Shown here piece by piece: positions 15,446 to 27,609 of a stretch of 64,000 nt of DNA; positions within the stretch are counted from its first letter, which is position 1; each line of letters opens with the position of its first letter. Source of the stretch: Allolobophora icterica (lineage: Eukaryota; Annelida; Clitellata; Crassiclitellata; Lumbricidae). The position numbers and the translations under genes were made by a program. Location of the stretch: positions 66,239,702 to 66,303,701 of the forward strand of contig OY744605.1 of the NCBI GenBank assembly GCA_963556255.1, given 5' to 3'. The notes beneath the pieces are model-generated. The model was not told the origin of the DNA, searched no databases, and saw only the letters and a list, made by a program, of their open reading frames with translations.

Positions 15446-16110
15446 AACGAACGAATAAATGGATGGATGGACGGACGGACGGATGGATTGAATTGATGGA
15501 CTAATGGATGGATGGATGGATGGATGACGGACGGACGGATAGATTGATTGATTGATAGATGGATGGATGGATTGAATTGAATTGATGGATGAATGGATGG
15601 ATGGATGGACGGACGGACTAACTGATAGATGGACGGATGGATGGGTGGATGAATGGATGGATGGACGGATGGACTAACTGATAGATAGATGGATGGATGG
15701 ATGGATGGATGGATGGATGGATGGATGGATGGATGGATTGAATATATCGACTGATGGATGGATGGATGACGGACGGATAGATTGATTGATTGATAGATGG
15801 ATGGATGGATTGAATTGATGGATTCATGAATGAATGGATGGATGGACGGACTGATAGATTGATTGATGGATGGATGGATGGATGGATTGATGGATTGATG
15901 GATTGATGGATTAATGAATGGATGGACGGTCGGACTTACTGATGGATGGATGGATGGATGGATGGATGGATGGATGGATGGATGGATGGATGGATGGATT
16001 GCATGGATGGATGAATGGACGGACGGACGGACTAACTGATAGATAGATGGATAGATGGATGGATGTATGGATGGATGGGTGGATGGATGGATGGATGGAT
16101 GGATGCCGGA
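15446..16110. repeat. (GGAT)n satellite-like array, ~660 bp
   Basis: GGAT units interspersed with GGAC, GATT and TGAAT variants, with higher-order pieces such as GGACTAACTGATAGAT repeated several times. Antisense frames (HPSIHPSI) are artefacts. Confidence 0.95.
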
Positions 16111-17639
16111 TAGATGGATGAATGACGTGTGTAGGTTTCATAATGTGCTGTCTTGTTCAGTACTGGTAGATGATTTCGAAGAGCATTTGGCCATCTTATG
16201 TTAGGCAAACAGGTTTCGACACTATAGTGTCTGATGTTCGTGGACATGGCTTTTAAGACATGGCTGGTAACATGTTTCTCGGCATTTGTTTCGGGGCCCT
16301 TAACATTGTTTCTGTACAAGTGGAACCAATGAATGACTGGCCGCCTATCGCGCCCTGCCGCAGAACATGTTTCGACTTTACAGCAGCCTAGCATCTTCCG
16401 CATTGCTGGGTAATTGTTACATACATCGTAGACCAAGTGCTTCAGCCAAAGGGATCGGTCGGACAGCCTCAGGAGATCAAACCTCGAGGATTCTAGTTGA
16501 TGGAGGTAAGGTAAAGTAAGGTAAGACTGTTGTGACTCGTCAGGGGCATCGCGTTTTCGAAAGTTTGAATTAAGTAATTATTAGTGTAATATGAACCGTA
16601 TATTTGGTAGCTAAGCCAGTTATAATTCAATAAGAAAGGTGGGAGGAGGAAGGCGCTAACCATCCTCATTATTTCAACAATTGATAGGGTGAGATCCTTT
16701 ACCACCGCTGCCCGTTGAACGAGGTCCACCCGAGAGTTTAGGTCTCTTGTACGGACCGTGCTAGCCCGAGACGCACAATGTCAAATATAGTCATCATCGC
16801 GCTATGCTAACCGATTCCTTGGAGGGGGCTGTGGTGTAACCGAAGAGGCTAACAAAAGCCACATGTATCTGTCTGCATGTAAGTAATTAAGTAAGTATAT
16901 TTATTATAGCAATTGCATAACCGCACTTTGGTGTACATGCATCTAAACAGTATATAGATTAGTATGAGATTAATCACAGCAGTTTGATCATTTTTTGCAG
17001 TATTTGCTATGTACTTTAAATAGGGCAGGTCTTTTAGAGGGTTAAGAAATGGAGGTGAACCAGATATGTGCGATACAAATGCCGAGTATGGTTTTAGTTT
17101 GCAAAAGCAATTGCTTCATCAATCAGTCAGCAGATTTTTAGGCGTACCAAGCGATAATCAGTGCCAAATCTCCATGAAAGATTTTCGGCAGCTGGAATTC
17201 TCCACTTATGCAGAAGCTTGATCAAACATACCTTGAGTGAATCGTCTATAAGCGTCCGGAAGGAAGGCAAACAACAGTAAAACAACTTGGAGTTGCAGAG
17301 TGTATACCCTTCTTTATCGTATTTTTAGTACCGTCAGAAAGTGCTATGTTAATTGAAAATAATGACCGAGGAATGTCCCGTCCGCTGGAACCGCTTCGGT
17401 TATCGGCAATGGTAGCCATAAGCACCGCTAATATCGCCTCAAATTCAAGGCTTCAGTTAGAGTTTGGGTGCGTTTTTCGTGGACTGCTAGTTAGCTGTGT
17501 GATAGGATTAGCAGACAGAAAAAAATCGAGTCCTGTGCACATTGGCCAAACATGAGCAGAAGCTGCAGATCCAATGCAGAAGTGAATAATTAGCAGTTAA
17601 CTGTGTCACCGAAACTTTTCCGCATAATTACTGTAGCAG
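16111..17639. other. non-coding, nothing recognised
   Basis: No gene that I can support. A 69-codon frame at 17346 and an antisense frame over 16032-16436 lack domains. Confidence 0.4.
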
Positions 17640-18056
17640 AATGAGGGGTGGGCTAATCGCGAGTTGAAACATTGGTTTGCCAGGAGTCTTTTCGAGTTAT
17701 GCCGAGCATTTGCTTGAAACATTGAGAGCTGGAAGGAGTTGCTGTGAGTCATTTTGATTTGTAGATACTATGCCAAGCATTTGTTTACTGTCTCAGCGTA
17801 ACAGCCGGAGTAACTGAGCCTAACGCTGAGCAGCTTTGAGTCATGAGTCAGTTGAGCCTTTTTGTGTGAGCTGTTTTGTGATCCGGATATTACGATATCG
17901 GTTTGTACTGATTGCTGTTAATATTGAAATTCTGTTAGCGGAATGTTTGTCCATGTTTGGGACTTCATCTAGAGAATTTTTCAAAGGTGCCCATTGAGGA
18001 AATTTGGAAAGTAGCTCAGAAGTTTAAGTGAATAATTTTCGTAACAAGAAGCAGCG
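17640..18056 (+). promoter_or_regulatory. TNS: region upstream of tensin exon 1 with three AP-1-like sites
   Basis: Three copies of TGAGTCA, the AP-1 (TRE) consensus, lie at 17745-17751, 17837-17843 and 17844-17850; the last two are directly abutting. All are within 320 bp of the candidate start codon. I see no TATA box at a convincing distance. The stretch just before the ATG would be 5' UTR. The regulatory role is inferred from motif density and position only. Confidence 0.4.
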
Positions 18057-18218
18057 ATGACGGGTGAGAAAAGATCGAATAGTCTGGAAAGTTCTTCGTC
18101 GCTGAACGTGAGTTATCAGAAGATTCCTGGACATCGACTTCTCCACATCCAGAAACGGAAGGGATACTATCCACTCGGAAATTCTCACAAATTCTTTTCA
18201 GCACCGGATCTCAAAGAG
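18057..18218 (+). CDS. TNS: tensin exon 1 (candidate start exon, 54 codons)
   Basis: The exon opens with ATG at 18057, the first Met after an in-frame TAA at 18042, with G at -3. It runs 54 codons to GAG|GTACGT, a good donor, and ends in phase 0. That phase fits the C1 exon at 24423. The peptide (MTGEKRSNSLESSSSLNVSY...) is rich in Ser and basic residues and ends FFSAPDLKE. I recognise no domain, as expected for the variable tensin N-terminus before the C1 finger. Reading past the donor gives only 23 more residues before a stop. No cDNA is available to me, so the assignment to tensin rests on position, strand, phase and the clean donor. It could instead be a start exon used by only some isoforms. 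Confidence 0.7.
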
Positions 18219-18489
18219 GTACGTCTCCTAGGCTGGCCCAGTCGGTTTCAGTGCTCTCATTTCATTTGTAGACATATGATATCAGACTAAAAGAGGAATA
18301 AGGAGGAGGAGCACGAGGAGAGGGAGAAGAAGAATAAGGAGAAGAAAAAGGAGAAGAGCTAATTCTTAGGGCCTAAGCCAATCCCAAGATTCAGCCTTGG
18401 GTATGAAGTAGAAGTAGTGCAGTGGTGGTAGAAGTAGTGGTGGTAGATGTATTGGTATTGGTAGTGGTGGTGATAGTAGTAGTAATAGC

Positions 18490-19080
18490 AACTGTAGTCA
18501 CTTTATTAATCACCAACAGCTTACAAGATGTGCAGTCAGGTTAACACCAAAAGATGTCAACTGGAGAACTGAGAGAACTATATGGGTCCCATAATTATGC
18601 CCAAATACAATGTAAAATATAGGTGACACCATTGATAGTTAATTTCTTAATTACAAGCTATTATGTCAATGTATCAATTGTCTATCAATGTTTGTATTTA
18701 AGTCTGTTACAAATGATGAGCAATTATTTCACTCTCATTAAATGCTGTTTGAAAACTGCTTTAAACTAGGACCAAGTGGGTAGCTGAGTGAGAGAATAAG
18801 GCAGTGAGTTCCACACAGCTGGTCCTGTAAATTTTTCACCAATTTAATAGAAAATTCTTTGTGTCAGTACGGGCAAATTGTTCGTGCAAGTCTAGGTAAA
18901 TATTTAATTTTGAACACCTTACATATGGCGTGATTGTGGAAAAATTAATGTTGTCTAAATTCAGGGAGAATTTATTTGCATGAAAGCAGTCAGACGGTTT
19001 TTCTGATTCTTCATTTACTCTGTGAATTAGAGCAGTAAAGTCTTTGTCCGGATTACGTGGTGATGATTTCTTTTTCTTAG
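18490..19080 (-). mobile_element. degenerate LINE reverse-transcriptase fragment
   Basis: Read on the minus strand, 18900-19060 gives CFHANKFSLNLDNINF, the conserved block just after the catalytic core of jockey/CR1-like reverse transcriptases. It is followed, after an internal deletion, by FARTDTKNFLLNW, which matches the C-terminal region of the better-preserved LINE at 36 kb (FAHTNTRLFSIRF). Stops and gaps show it is dead. Confidence 0.7.
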
Positions 19081-19317
19081 ACTTGGCAGTGAGCAGTGAC
19101 GTAACTTCAGAAATTTCAGACCCCTTGCAGATTCCTATCGTGCCTGCTAAGGCATGGTGAGAATTGTTGGGGGAAGTTCAACCCCTACTTGACTTTTTTA
19201 AGACCCCAGTTATGTCTTCATTGCACTCACCAGGGGGTCATTTCCAACCCCCTCAGTTGTGCTAGTGTGATTATATTGTGCATATATTTTAGCATTTTCT
19301 TTCATAAATCGCTTTGT

Positions 19318-19510
19318 GGGTTACTAATAAAGTAATGCTCTGATTTATTCTTAGATCTGTGACCATGTGAATTGTATACTAATAAACTTGGTGATGTCAA
19401 TAAGAAGTTTAAGCTTTCTATTGCATTTTTGAATTTTCTCAGTTTGCAAAATACGGATAAAATATTTAACTCCACATGGATCAAACTCATCAAAGTCTAA
19501 ACCCACCCCC
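19318..19510 (-). repeat. dispersed repeat, inverted partner of 45430-45625
   Basis: Contains GCATTTTTGAATTTTCTCAG and AATATTTAACTCCACATGGA; the inverse occurs at 45430-45625. Both copies end near AAAGTAATGCTCTG or its inverse. Family unknown. Confidence 0.75.
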
Positions 19511-20620
19511 AGTCTTTTTTCTACAATTCTCACACTGTAATAAGGCTCCGAGTGGCCTCCTCTTCTTCAGATTTGGACCAGGGCTATTTGTAAAGCGCCT
19601 TTTCCGACCTCACAGAGGCGATAAACGTGGCAGTGTGTCGGACCTACAAAGGAGCACCTTTTCAGTGAGTTCGCCAGGGGACGCCAGGAGACGCCAGTGA
19701 CACCTTCAGTGGAGGATTTTCCCGTTGTTGGGATACTGTTGAATTGTTTGCACTTAAGCCAAGTGCTTTCCCAACTGGCTGACTGTCAGTCAGATACCGG
19801 CCGACCATATTGGCTTTGTTTGCACAGTGCATTGCTCAATGATATAGCAGTCGATCTGAGTATATTTGTCAGTGTGTCATAGACATTGGATGCCTTGCAC
19901 GCTCTGTAAAGCAATGGCTGGACACACCAGATACTGTTGTAACCGCAATGAGCCACATGCACTCTTACAATAAGCACTGCTAACGGCAATTTATTTATTT
20001 ATTATGAACATTTGTAATGCGTGCAAAGACATTGATTAACTAGTGCAGCTAGAGGCTGGCAGACAAAAAGTGCTTGATGTCAAAGCACATTCACTGTTAC
20101 CTGCTGCCAGGAAGTTTTGTCTGATTTCTATAAAAGGCCACATTAACTGTTTGTGTATGGCAACATTGATTGTGCTTTATTATCAGACGATTATGTATAT
20201 GAATATTTGACTACATTATCTGCTGTGGTTCCCAGAGATTGTTTGCTTCAGTGTTTAGGAATAACCTGTTTGGTAGTAGTGCATGTTGTGGATTATGACC
20301 AGAAAGTAATGCTACCATTGTGCAGTAATTATGCAAACTTGTCTAGCTGTGGGCAACTCTGTGCATTTAAACAAGAGTCTTAGTGTTCGGACTTCGGACC
20401 ATACTAGTGTCAGACATTACGATAAGCATGCTTGTATAGATCCATGTGTCTTGATATTTATATGGCAGTTTAACTTCTGAAAGACCACATTAGTGTCTGC
20501 TATTGGCAGACATGTCTTGAGAGTGCAGTGCTGCTTATCTGTACTGATATGGTGCTAGGGTGGTCTGCTGGGAAGTAGAAGGTTGAAGTAGGATAGAGGC
20601 TGCTGCTGTAGCAGCTGTGG
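19511..20620. other. intronic, with diverged repeats
   Basis: No exon is seen. 20040-20150 shares CACTGTTACCTGCTGCCAGG and AAAAGGCCACATTAACTGT with the repeat at 32980-33080. Confidence 0.4.
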
Positions 20621-20635
20621 ATGGTGATGGTTAAG

Positions 20636-20842
20636 ATGTTTGCTGACTGTGTTGTTAAAGATGATGATGATGATTATGATGATGATGATGACGACGACGG
20701 CGGCGGCGGCGGCGGTGGCGGTGGCGATGGTGATGATGGTCATGGTCATGGTCATGGTGACAATGATGATAGTTATTATAATGCCCAAGACCATCTACTG
20801 GCACTAGGAAAGTCATTAAATTAGATTAAGATAGGATGATGG

Positions 20843-20899
<57 letters not shown>

Positions 20900-20910
20900 C
20901 GACGATGGTG
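20636..20910. repeat. GAT/GAC/GGC triplet arrays
   Basis: GAT-GAC-GGC triplets at 20660-20735, then CATGGT units, then a GAT array at 20836-20900. Asp/Gly frames here are artefacts. Confidence 0.95.
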
Positions 20911-21063
20911 ACGATGATGATGCACTGTGTCTCAGTGAATGTTCAGTCTATGAAGATTCTGCTTCAGTTGGTTGTAATAGACTGTGCCTTCTGTGCAGGA
21001 TTTTCTGTTTCAACGCTTTCCGAAGATGCACTTTCGAAGATATCAATAAACTGATCCTCTGAG

Positions 21064-21170
21064 AACAAACTCCCTGAGGGGTAGAGTGGCCACTGGATGC
21101 TTAATTCTCACCCTCCTTATTTGGGGTTCAAATCCTATCCTGTCTGAAAATTACTGTTTCATCCAGAGGA
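21064..21170 (+). mobile_element. tRNA-like SINE head
   Basis: TAGAGTGGCCACTGGATGC resembles a Pol III A box, and GGGGTTCAAATCC is a near-perfect B box about 50 bp on. It is followed by the AG array, so the body, if any, is replaced. Confidence 0.45.
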
Positions 21171-21238
21171 AGAGAGAGCTATACTGAGAGAGATTGAGGT
21201 CGAGGGAGCGTGAGATCGGGAGAGAATAAGATAGAGAG

Positions 21239-21498
<260 letters not shown>

Positions 21499-21501
<3 letters not shown>

Positions 21502-22329
21502 CCCAAAGGACAGAATAGGAGAGGCTAGGAGAGGAGAACAGCCAAAAGGACACAGGAGGGAGTTGGAATGGAAGAATAGATTGAGACCAAAGGGAAGCAG
21601 ACCAATTAGGATAAAGAGAGGGCAGAAGTAGGAAAGGGAACAGAAGGGGAAAGGATAGGAGAGGAACAGAGATGGGAGGGAGGGAAAGTAAGTTGGGGCA
21701 AGGGGATGGGGAGGAGAAGGAAGCAAGGCACAAAGGGAAGAGGGTGAGGAGTTGGGAGGTCCTGTGAGAAAGGAAATAAACTCTTTCTCTTATAATGTAC
21801 CAAGTTGCGGCCAGCTTGTTTTCCTCAATAAACGAATTTTGTATTGTATTGTATTGGATGGGAAGGGGAGATGAATAAAGAGAGGGGAGGAGATCTTATG
21901 GAGAGGAGTGCAGAAGAATTGAAGGTAAGAAATTAGAAAGAGGAGAGATTGACAGGAGAAGAAGGGAAGGAAAAAGAAGAGAGGCATGAGGTTTAAAAAA
22001 TAGTGTGGGAGGTGGAGGAACAGTCTGGCAGTTTGGACATATAATATAGATCTGCTTTGGCTAAATAGTGTATAGAATAATGGATTGAGTTGATTCGGAC
22101 GGGTGGGAGGAGGAGGTCTAGCCCCAGGGCGTGGAAGAATAGGATTTCTGAAACCAGGATGGAGGTAGACTTGTTGGAAAATTGATTCCCGGAAAACATA
22201 TCTCCAGTCAGAAGATGATAGATGATAGAAGCCAATTGGAGCTGACTTCAGAGTCTTTTTTCAGTTGGTATAAAGGAATGGCACCATAGATAATACAGGT
22301 ACTTGTAAGTTTATGTAAGATAATGGGAT
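21499..22329. other. intronic purine-rich stretch, nothing recognised
   Basis: Low-complexity GGA/GAA-rich sequence to ~22000, then ordinary sequence. No exon is found. Confidence 0.4.
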
Positions 22330-22510
22330 TACTTTGCCTTACAATTCCCCAGTAATGGTATTTCCTTACAGTTGCCAGGAAATGCCATTATCTGACATTT
22401 ACCTGGTAATGGGTTTACCTTGCATTTACCTGGTAATGGGTTTACCTCACAGTTACCTGGAAATTGGACTACCTTACCTTTAGCTGGTAACGGAATTACC
22501 TTCCTTTGCA
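22330..22510. repeat. 27-bp tandem repeat, ~6 diverged copies
   Basis: The unit is of the form ATTTACCTGGTAATGGGTTT plus ACCTTGC. Because 27 is a multiple of three, the antisense frame stays open as repeated LPGKCKVNP; this is a repeat effect, not a gene. Confidence 0.8.
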
Positions 22511-24422
22511 TTTACCTGGATTGACCAGCTATAGGTAAATAAATTATACAATTGCCTTCGAAGGTAGCCTATTCCATATTTAAGGACCATTTGGCTGAAA
22601 CTTAGAGATCAATGGCAATCTTCTTCCTCTTATGCTAAACTGCACTGTATAAGATAATTCTAGTTTATTGCAGTGTTGTGTAGTCTTGTATAATCTGTTA
22701 CCCAGAGTTATGCTAACACAACCTAATCTACTTCTTTATCTAATTCTAGGATGTGTAATGTAGTGTTTTTTGAGTGGTAATCATAAGGTGCCATGTTAAG
22801 TGTTTATACATATTATATATATATATATATATAATATATTATGTACATATATATATATTATATATATATACATTTGTACATGCACACATACACTTAGGTG
22901 CAATGTGGTGTTCAAGTGAGGGCCAGCCTAGTCTGAACCGGGTTTTTCTTGAGCCACCAATTCAGAAATGGCTGCTTACGCTATCCATCTTCTTGATTGT
23001 ACAGTTTACAGCCTCCTGTTAAATTGGTTCTGCTGTGATGCTACCGCACAGCAGCAGCAGCTGTTTGTCGTCTCTGCTGTCGTCTCTGCTTCCAGTATAC
23101 AAAGCAGACCATCTGCTTAAATATGTCCTCTTAATTTCTTGGCTCATTACAGTCTTTACTTCCACCAGGACCCAGTTACAGTGCGCACCTTTATTTTATT
23201 ATGACCCAAAGGCATAATGCCTATCCCTATGTCTTTGCTCATTGCTCATCCTGGTAAACTATTTCGGTAAATCAATGGACACTTGAAAAATGGGCATGGG
23301 TGATTGGTGAATTATCTCACCTGATCAGTTCATTGGAAAATGAGCAGGGTCATTGTTCGGTTGAGATCATTCATATAATTAATTATGGTCGCTATCAAAA
23401 TGCGTACATTTACATTTACTCTTGTTATGCCTTGCACCAAAGTGTGACCAAACAGTGTTGGGTTCAATATTGAATGTTCTCGGTGGCTGATCCGAAGCTT
23501 TGCAGCTTACTGCCAGGTTCTGTGCATTCTGTCAGTTTTTTAATGTCATTCAGATGTAAAACTAAGACTCGCCTTTTCAGTTGCCAAGGGCAACGTAGCA
23601 TGGCTTCTGAAGCGTCAGTTAATTTGATTAAGTTTCTGGACTTCAAGTGAACATTGATTGATGATGTCTGATGTTTGATCATTGATAAATGCGCTATAGA
23701 AGTCATTGGATTAGATTGTAGAGTAAGTTGATGGCATGGATTCAAAATTTAATTCAGCATTTTTTGGGGTCTGATATTATTACAACATTATCGCTTTTAT
23801 TACAATTTCCAAAGTGCTGTGTTTAAAGGACATGTCATTATGTAAGATAGTTGATGACTTGATGAGCCATTATGAACACAAGGTCCATCCGTGTCTGCTT
23901 GTTGTCTCCATATATATATATACCTTTGGTTGTGTATGTGTGTGTGTCTGTGGATATGTAATGTGTGTGTGTGCGTGTGTGCGTGTGCGTGTGTATACAT
24001 TTGTTGGCCTTCTGTTACTGTAATTGCCTGAAGTGGACATGGTCGATTAGATATTACAGACGACCAATGATGCAGTTCTGTTTGCCTGGCTATGGTTGAG
24101 TTATGAGCATCATTTAGCTGGTAAACAAAATCTAATGTTGGCCTAATGAATCAGGATCAGTCTGGGTGTCTTTTCCAACCCATGCTCTACTTTTTGCGCC
24201 AAGTCTGTAGGTCTTAGCACCCAGTGTTTACTTTTCCGACAAGTCCTTATGTTGTTTTTGCACCATTCTGCATGATGCATCAATAAGTCTGCACCTTCTG
24301 TGTACCCAGCCATTGCACCCAGTAGGCACATCCTTTGCTTCTGGTCTTTTTACTTTGCAGTCTCTACATTTTCGTCCTTGTTAAACTCGTGTTCTTAATG
24401 TTGATGCATTTTTATTGTACAG
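22511..24422. other. end of intron 1; LINE remnant at ~23460-23735
   Basis: (TA)n tracts lie at 22815-22870. At 23460-23735 the + strand resembles a decayed LINE C-terminus ending GCGCTATAGAAGTCATTGG. A (GT)n tract is at 23935-23990. No further exon is recognised. Confidence 0.4.
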
Positions 24423-24537
24423 TTGGAGGACGAAAAGACAAGTCAGTGCCACAGATTTCAACTGCAGGAATTGAAACGACCTCAGGAGTGCCACTTCTGC
24501 AAACAACTTGCTTGGAAACAGGCAAACGTCTGCAAAG
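24423..24537 (+). CDS. TNS: tensin exon 2, first half of C1 zinc finger
   Basis: The exon lies between a TTTATTGTACAG acceptor and an AAAG|GTAAGC donor. It reads in phase 0 as LEDEKTSQCHRF..., 38 codons plus one base. It shows the first part of a C1 zinc finger: His at codon 10, twelve residues, Cys-X2-Cys (ECHFC), ten residues, then Cys (VCK). The ten-residue spacing between the second and third Cys is shorter than in protein kinase C type C1 domains but matches, as I recall it, the C1 of vertebrate tensin-2. The other half of the finger is in the next exon. In tensins this atypical C1 precedes the phosphatase domain and may help membrane targeting. A longer open frame in another phase here is a shadow. 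Confidence 0.85.
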
Positions 24538-25213
24538 GTAAGCTGGTGCTACACAAACAAAATAAATATTAACGTCCTTTACCTGTGACTTTAGTAACAT
24601 TACATTCAACTGCCTTTAAAGACTTTGTTTATGACCCACCTGTTGTTTGCCCTATTTAGCCCTCTTTGCGTGGCTATGGTTGATTTATGACCTACTGTTT
24701 GGCCACCTGTATTATCTATCGTTGTTTGAGGGTGACTCTAAGTTCCTCTTATCCCCTTCCACTCATGAAATCAGGTTAGCTTTTATAGGCCTAGCAGGGA
24801 TGGTGCTGCATGAAAGTTATTAACTAATAGGAAAACTGACTGCATGATGCATGAAAAACTTGCATACGTATTGAAAGGAGGCATATTTCCTCAACCTGGA
24901 ATAGTCATTGGAATAGGCATGTCCTTGTTCAATTGGTATCGACGCCTCTGCTTAGACTTCTTCCAGTTGGTGTAGTTTGTAAGTCAAGAATTCCTACCCT
25001 GATCCATACACTCCTCCAGCTTGCAGCGTCACTCATCCTAATAGCTTTATATAAGAGCTTTAGTAGCTCCCCATACCGTCTCTCCCTGGTCTTCTCGCAA
25101 CCGGACTTTCTCGCATGGGATATCTGGACAACCCATTGTTTTTGTTCTGCGATTAGAGCTGTGTGTATTTGATCATGGCAATCATAAGTTAAGGTGTTAT
25201 AGTAACTGTAAGG

Positions 25214-25551
25214 CAGGGGTTCCCAACCTAGGGTGCCTGCACCCTCAGGGGGTGCGAGATGGCATTTCAGTTGGTGCGACAAAGAGGGAAAGCATGTTAC
25301 TATTGTACTGTACGAATATTTTTTCTAATTGCTCAATTTATATTTGCATTTTATGCACTGAGTTAGAACTTATTTTTTAGTTCAGTTTGTTCACCCGCAG
25401 TGCTGTTTGAGTACATGTGGTTCAGTCTGTGGTTCAAAAAATAGAAGTTTGACTTATTCATTTCAAATGTGGTAATACTTTTGTAGGGGGTGCGAACATT
25501 AATTAAACGTTAGCTAGAGCTGCAGGGCATAGAAAAGGTTAGGAACCTCTG
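25214..25551. mobile_element. hAT-type MITE in intron 2 (338 bp)
   Basis: It begins CAGGGGTTCCCAACCT and ends AGGTTAGGAACCTCTG, inverted ends with two mismatches. An exact 8-bp duplication, CTGTAAGG, flanks it (25206-25213 and 25552-25559). The sequence GGGGGTGCGA appears near both ends as a subterminal repeat. No transposase is present. It sits between the two C1 exons of tensin. Confidence 0.92.
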
Positions 25552-25739
25552 CTGTAAGGTCACAACGCGGAGTTTCTCTTCTATTCGCTAGATGGCAGCA
25601 AACGTATTTAAGACGAACATGTAGACGCCGCTGGTAAATAATTACCTTTAACGTTTCACAGATTACGAGTAAAGGATGCTGGTTAAAGTTAATTAACAGT
25701 TTAGCTAATTGTTTCTTGTTGTTGTCTTTGTTTTTACAG

Positions 25740-25777
25740 TCTGCCAGTGCGTTTGTCATGACCGATGTTTGTCTAAG
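25740..25777 (+). CDS. TNS: tensin exon 3, second half of C1 zinc finger
   Basis: This 38-base exon has a strong acceptor (TTTTTACAG) and donor (AAG|GTCAGT). Two bases complete the codon split by the previous intron, giving Val. The exon then reads CQCVCHDRCLSK and ends in phase 0. Joined to exon 2 it gives Cys-X2-Cys-X4-His-X2-Cys, exactly the second metal-binding half of a C1 domain. The final Cys of the canonical pattern, about seven residues on, must come from the next exon. The exon is far too short to be found from open-frame length; it rests on splice sites, phase and the zinc-ligand pattern. It sits 188 bp downstream of a hAT-type MITE. Confidence 0.82.
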
Positions 25778-25944
25778 GTCAGTACTGCTGTACACGTTAG
25801 TCTCATGTTTATTAAACGCGCTGCTCATGTTTATTAAGTGTTTTAGCTCATGATTATTAAGTAAGTGTGGGAAGAACTTGCTGCCAATCAAGGCAAGTTC
25901 CGCCCCTGCCAAGGTTTGTGAGTTATTGAGGTGTTATTTTCAAG

Positions 25945-25994
25945 CGCGGCGTCGTCATCTGCCCCACCCTCTGCTCCTCTTGCGCTTACCTTAG
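25945..25994 (+). CDS. TNS: possible tensin exon 4 (linker after C1), weak
   Basis: This 50-base GC-rich block lies between TTATTTTCAAG and TTAG|GTGAGT. In phase 0 it reads RGVVICPTLCSSCAYL plus two bases. Some exon with length 3n+2 is needed between exon 3 (ends phase 0) and the later exons (enter after two bases), and this one fits. It supplies a Cys eight residues after the last C1 ligand, where seven is usual. Weak points are the AAG acceptor, the off-by-one Cys spacing and no recognisable similarity to other tensins. It could instead be part of an internal promoter or 5' non-coding exon. Confidence 0.3.
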
Positions 25995-26689
25995 GTGAGT
26001 CTAGCTAGCCGTGTTGGACTTTGTGGAGATCTATCTGGCTGGTGGATTTGATATCGGAGCCGAAATTCTTTGGTTGGTCCGGTGTGGGGGTAAGTTTTTA
26101 AATGATTAATTTATTTGTCCACATGTTAGGATCATTTTTAAGCCGGTCATTTAAACGTTGATTCTTTATTTACTTTTAGTCGTTTATGCCTATGTTACTT
26201 CTGTAAACACTATGTAAACCTGTCAGTAATTTGTGTACGGGTAAACATTATGAACGTCACCTGCAGATACGTACCTGCTTTCTATGCAGCGATTGTTTAA
26301 ATGGGTGGGTAGCATCTGTACACAAGCATTAGTGCATTCAGTAAACAGTGTCTGTATAAGTATGTGAAGGCATGTGCAGATAGTATGGAAGCCTCTGGGT
26401 TCATATACTCCCAGTTTATTTATATACTTCGGGCAAACTTTGTCCACATGTTCTCCATGCATTAATAATTTAATACACAGTTTGTAAACTTTCTTGACAT
26501 TTTCTGCATTTATCTGTTCATATTGGGGTAAATTTTTTAAAGATGTTCTCGATATATTCAGACACATTGGGATAAACTTGGGTGGCTTGCTGAGAGACTT
26601 TCCCATAATATTTTCTTGTCTGTTTTCTTCCTAGGTAATTTGTTTGATATGATTAAGAAATATATTAATATGTCTTACATGTGGTCTTG
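25995..26689. other. intronic, nothing recognised
   Basis: GC-richer near 26000-26100 with a GGGG|GTAAGT donor-like site. An antisense 127-codon frame (26223-26606) has no domain. Confidence 0.4.
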
Positions 26690-26985
26690 TTCCTGTTCCT
26701 TCGATGTTGTTGGACCAACTTTGTGGAATGGTCTTCCTAGGGGCGGCGTTACACCAGGGCGAGCAAGGGCAAATGCCCTGGTAAAAAAGCCTCTGCCCTA
26801 GTCGTTGCCCTGCCAGATTTTTTGCCCTGCCTAGAATTTGTTTGGGCTTAAATTCCCTCTGCACTGCTTACAAAAATTGTCTGGCGCTGCCACTGGGTCT
26901 TCCCAACCATGTGGAGAATGAAATATCTGTGGAGATATTCAAGTCGTGGGTTAATACCGACCTCTTAAAATATCGTAAATATGAT
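26690..26985 (+). mobile_element. LINE reverse-transcriptase C-terminal remnant, interrupted
   Basis: Before the interruption the sequence reads VVGPTLWNGLP; after it, NHVENEISVEIFKSWVNTDL. Together these are the usual C-terminal block of non-LTR reverse transcriptases (FWNxLP...FKxxLKxxL). A hAT MITE (26738-26895) splits it. Confidence 0.8.
26738..26895. mobile_element. hAT-type MITE inside LINE remnant (158 bp)
   Basis: An exact 8-bp duplication GGTCTTCC lies at 26730-26737 and 26896-26903. The right end, read inwards, starts CAGTGGCAGCGCCAG, the usual hAT form. The left end, TAGGGGCGGCG, is its diverged partner. GCCCT words recur in the interior. Confidence 0.88.
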
Positions 26986-27089
26986 GGTCAACTCGTGTAC
27001 TTTGCTCTATTCTGGGGCGCTATGCAAATTGTTTTATTTTCTATTTTTATTATTATGTTCATTATTGTTTGCATAATTATTATTGCTAT

Positions 27090-27609
<520 letters not shown>

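Noticed and set aside
18219..18290. Read-through of exon 1 frame to a 77-codon protein
   Set aside because: GAG|GTACGT is a good donor, and the added residues are intronic in character.
24929..25282. 117-codon antisense frame
   Set aside because: It runs into the hAT MITE and shows no domain; possibly an old repeat fragment, but not supportable.
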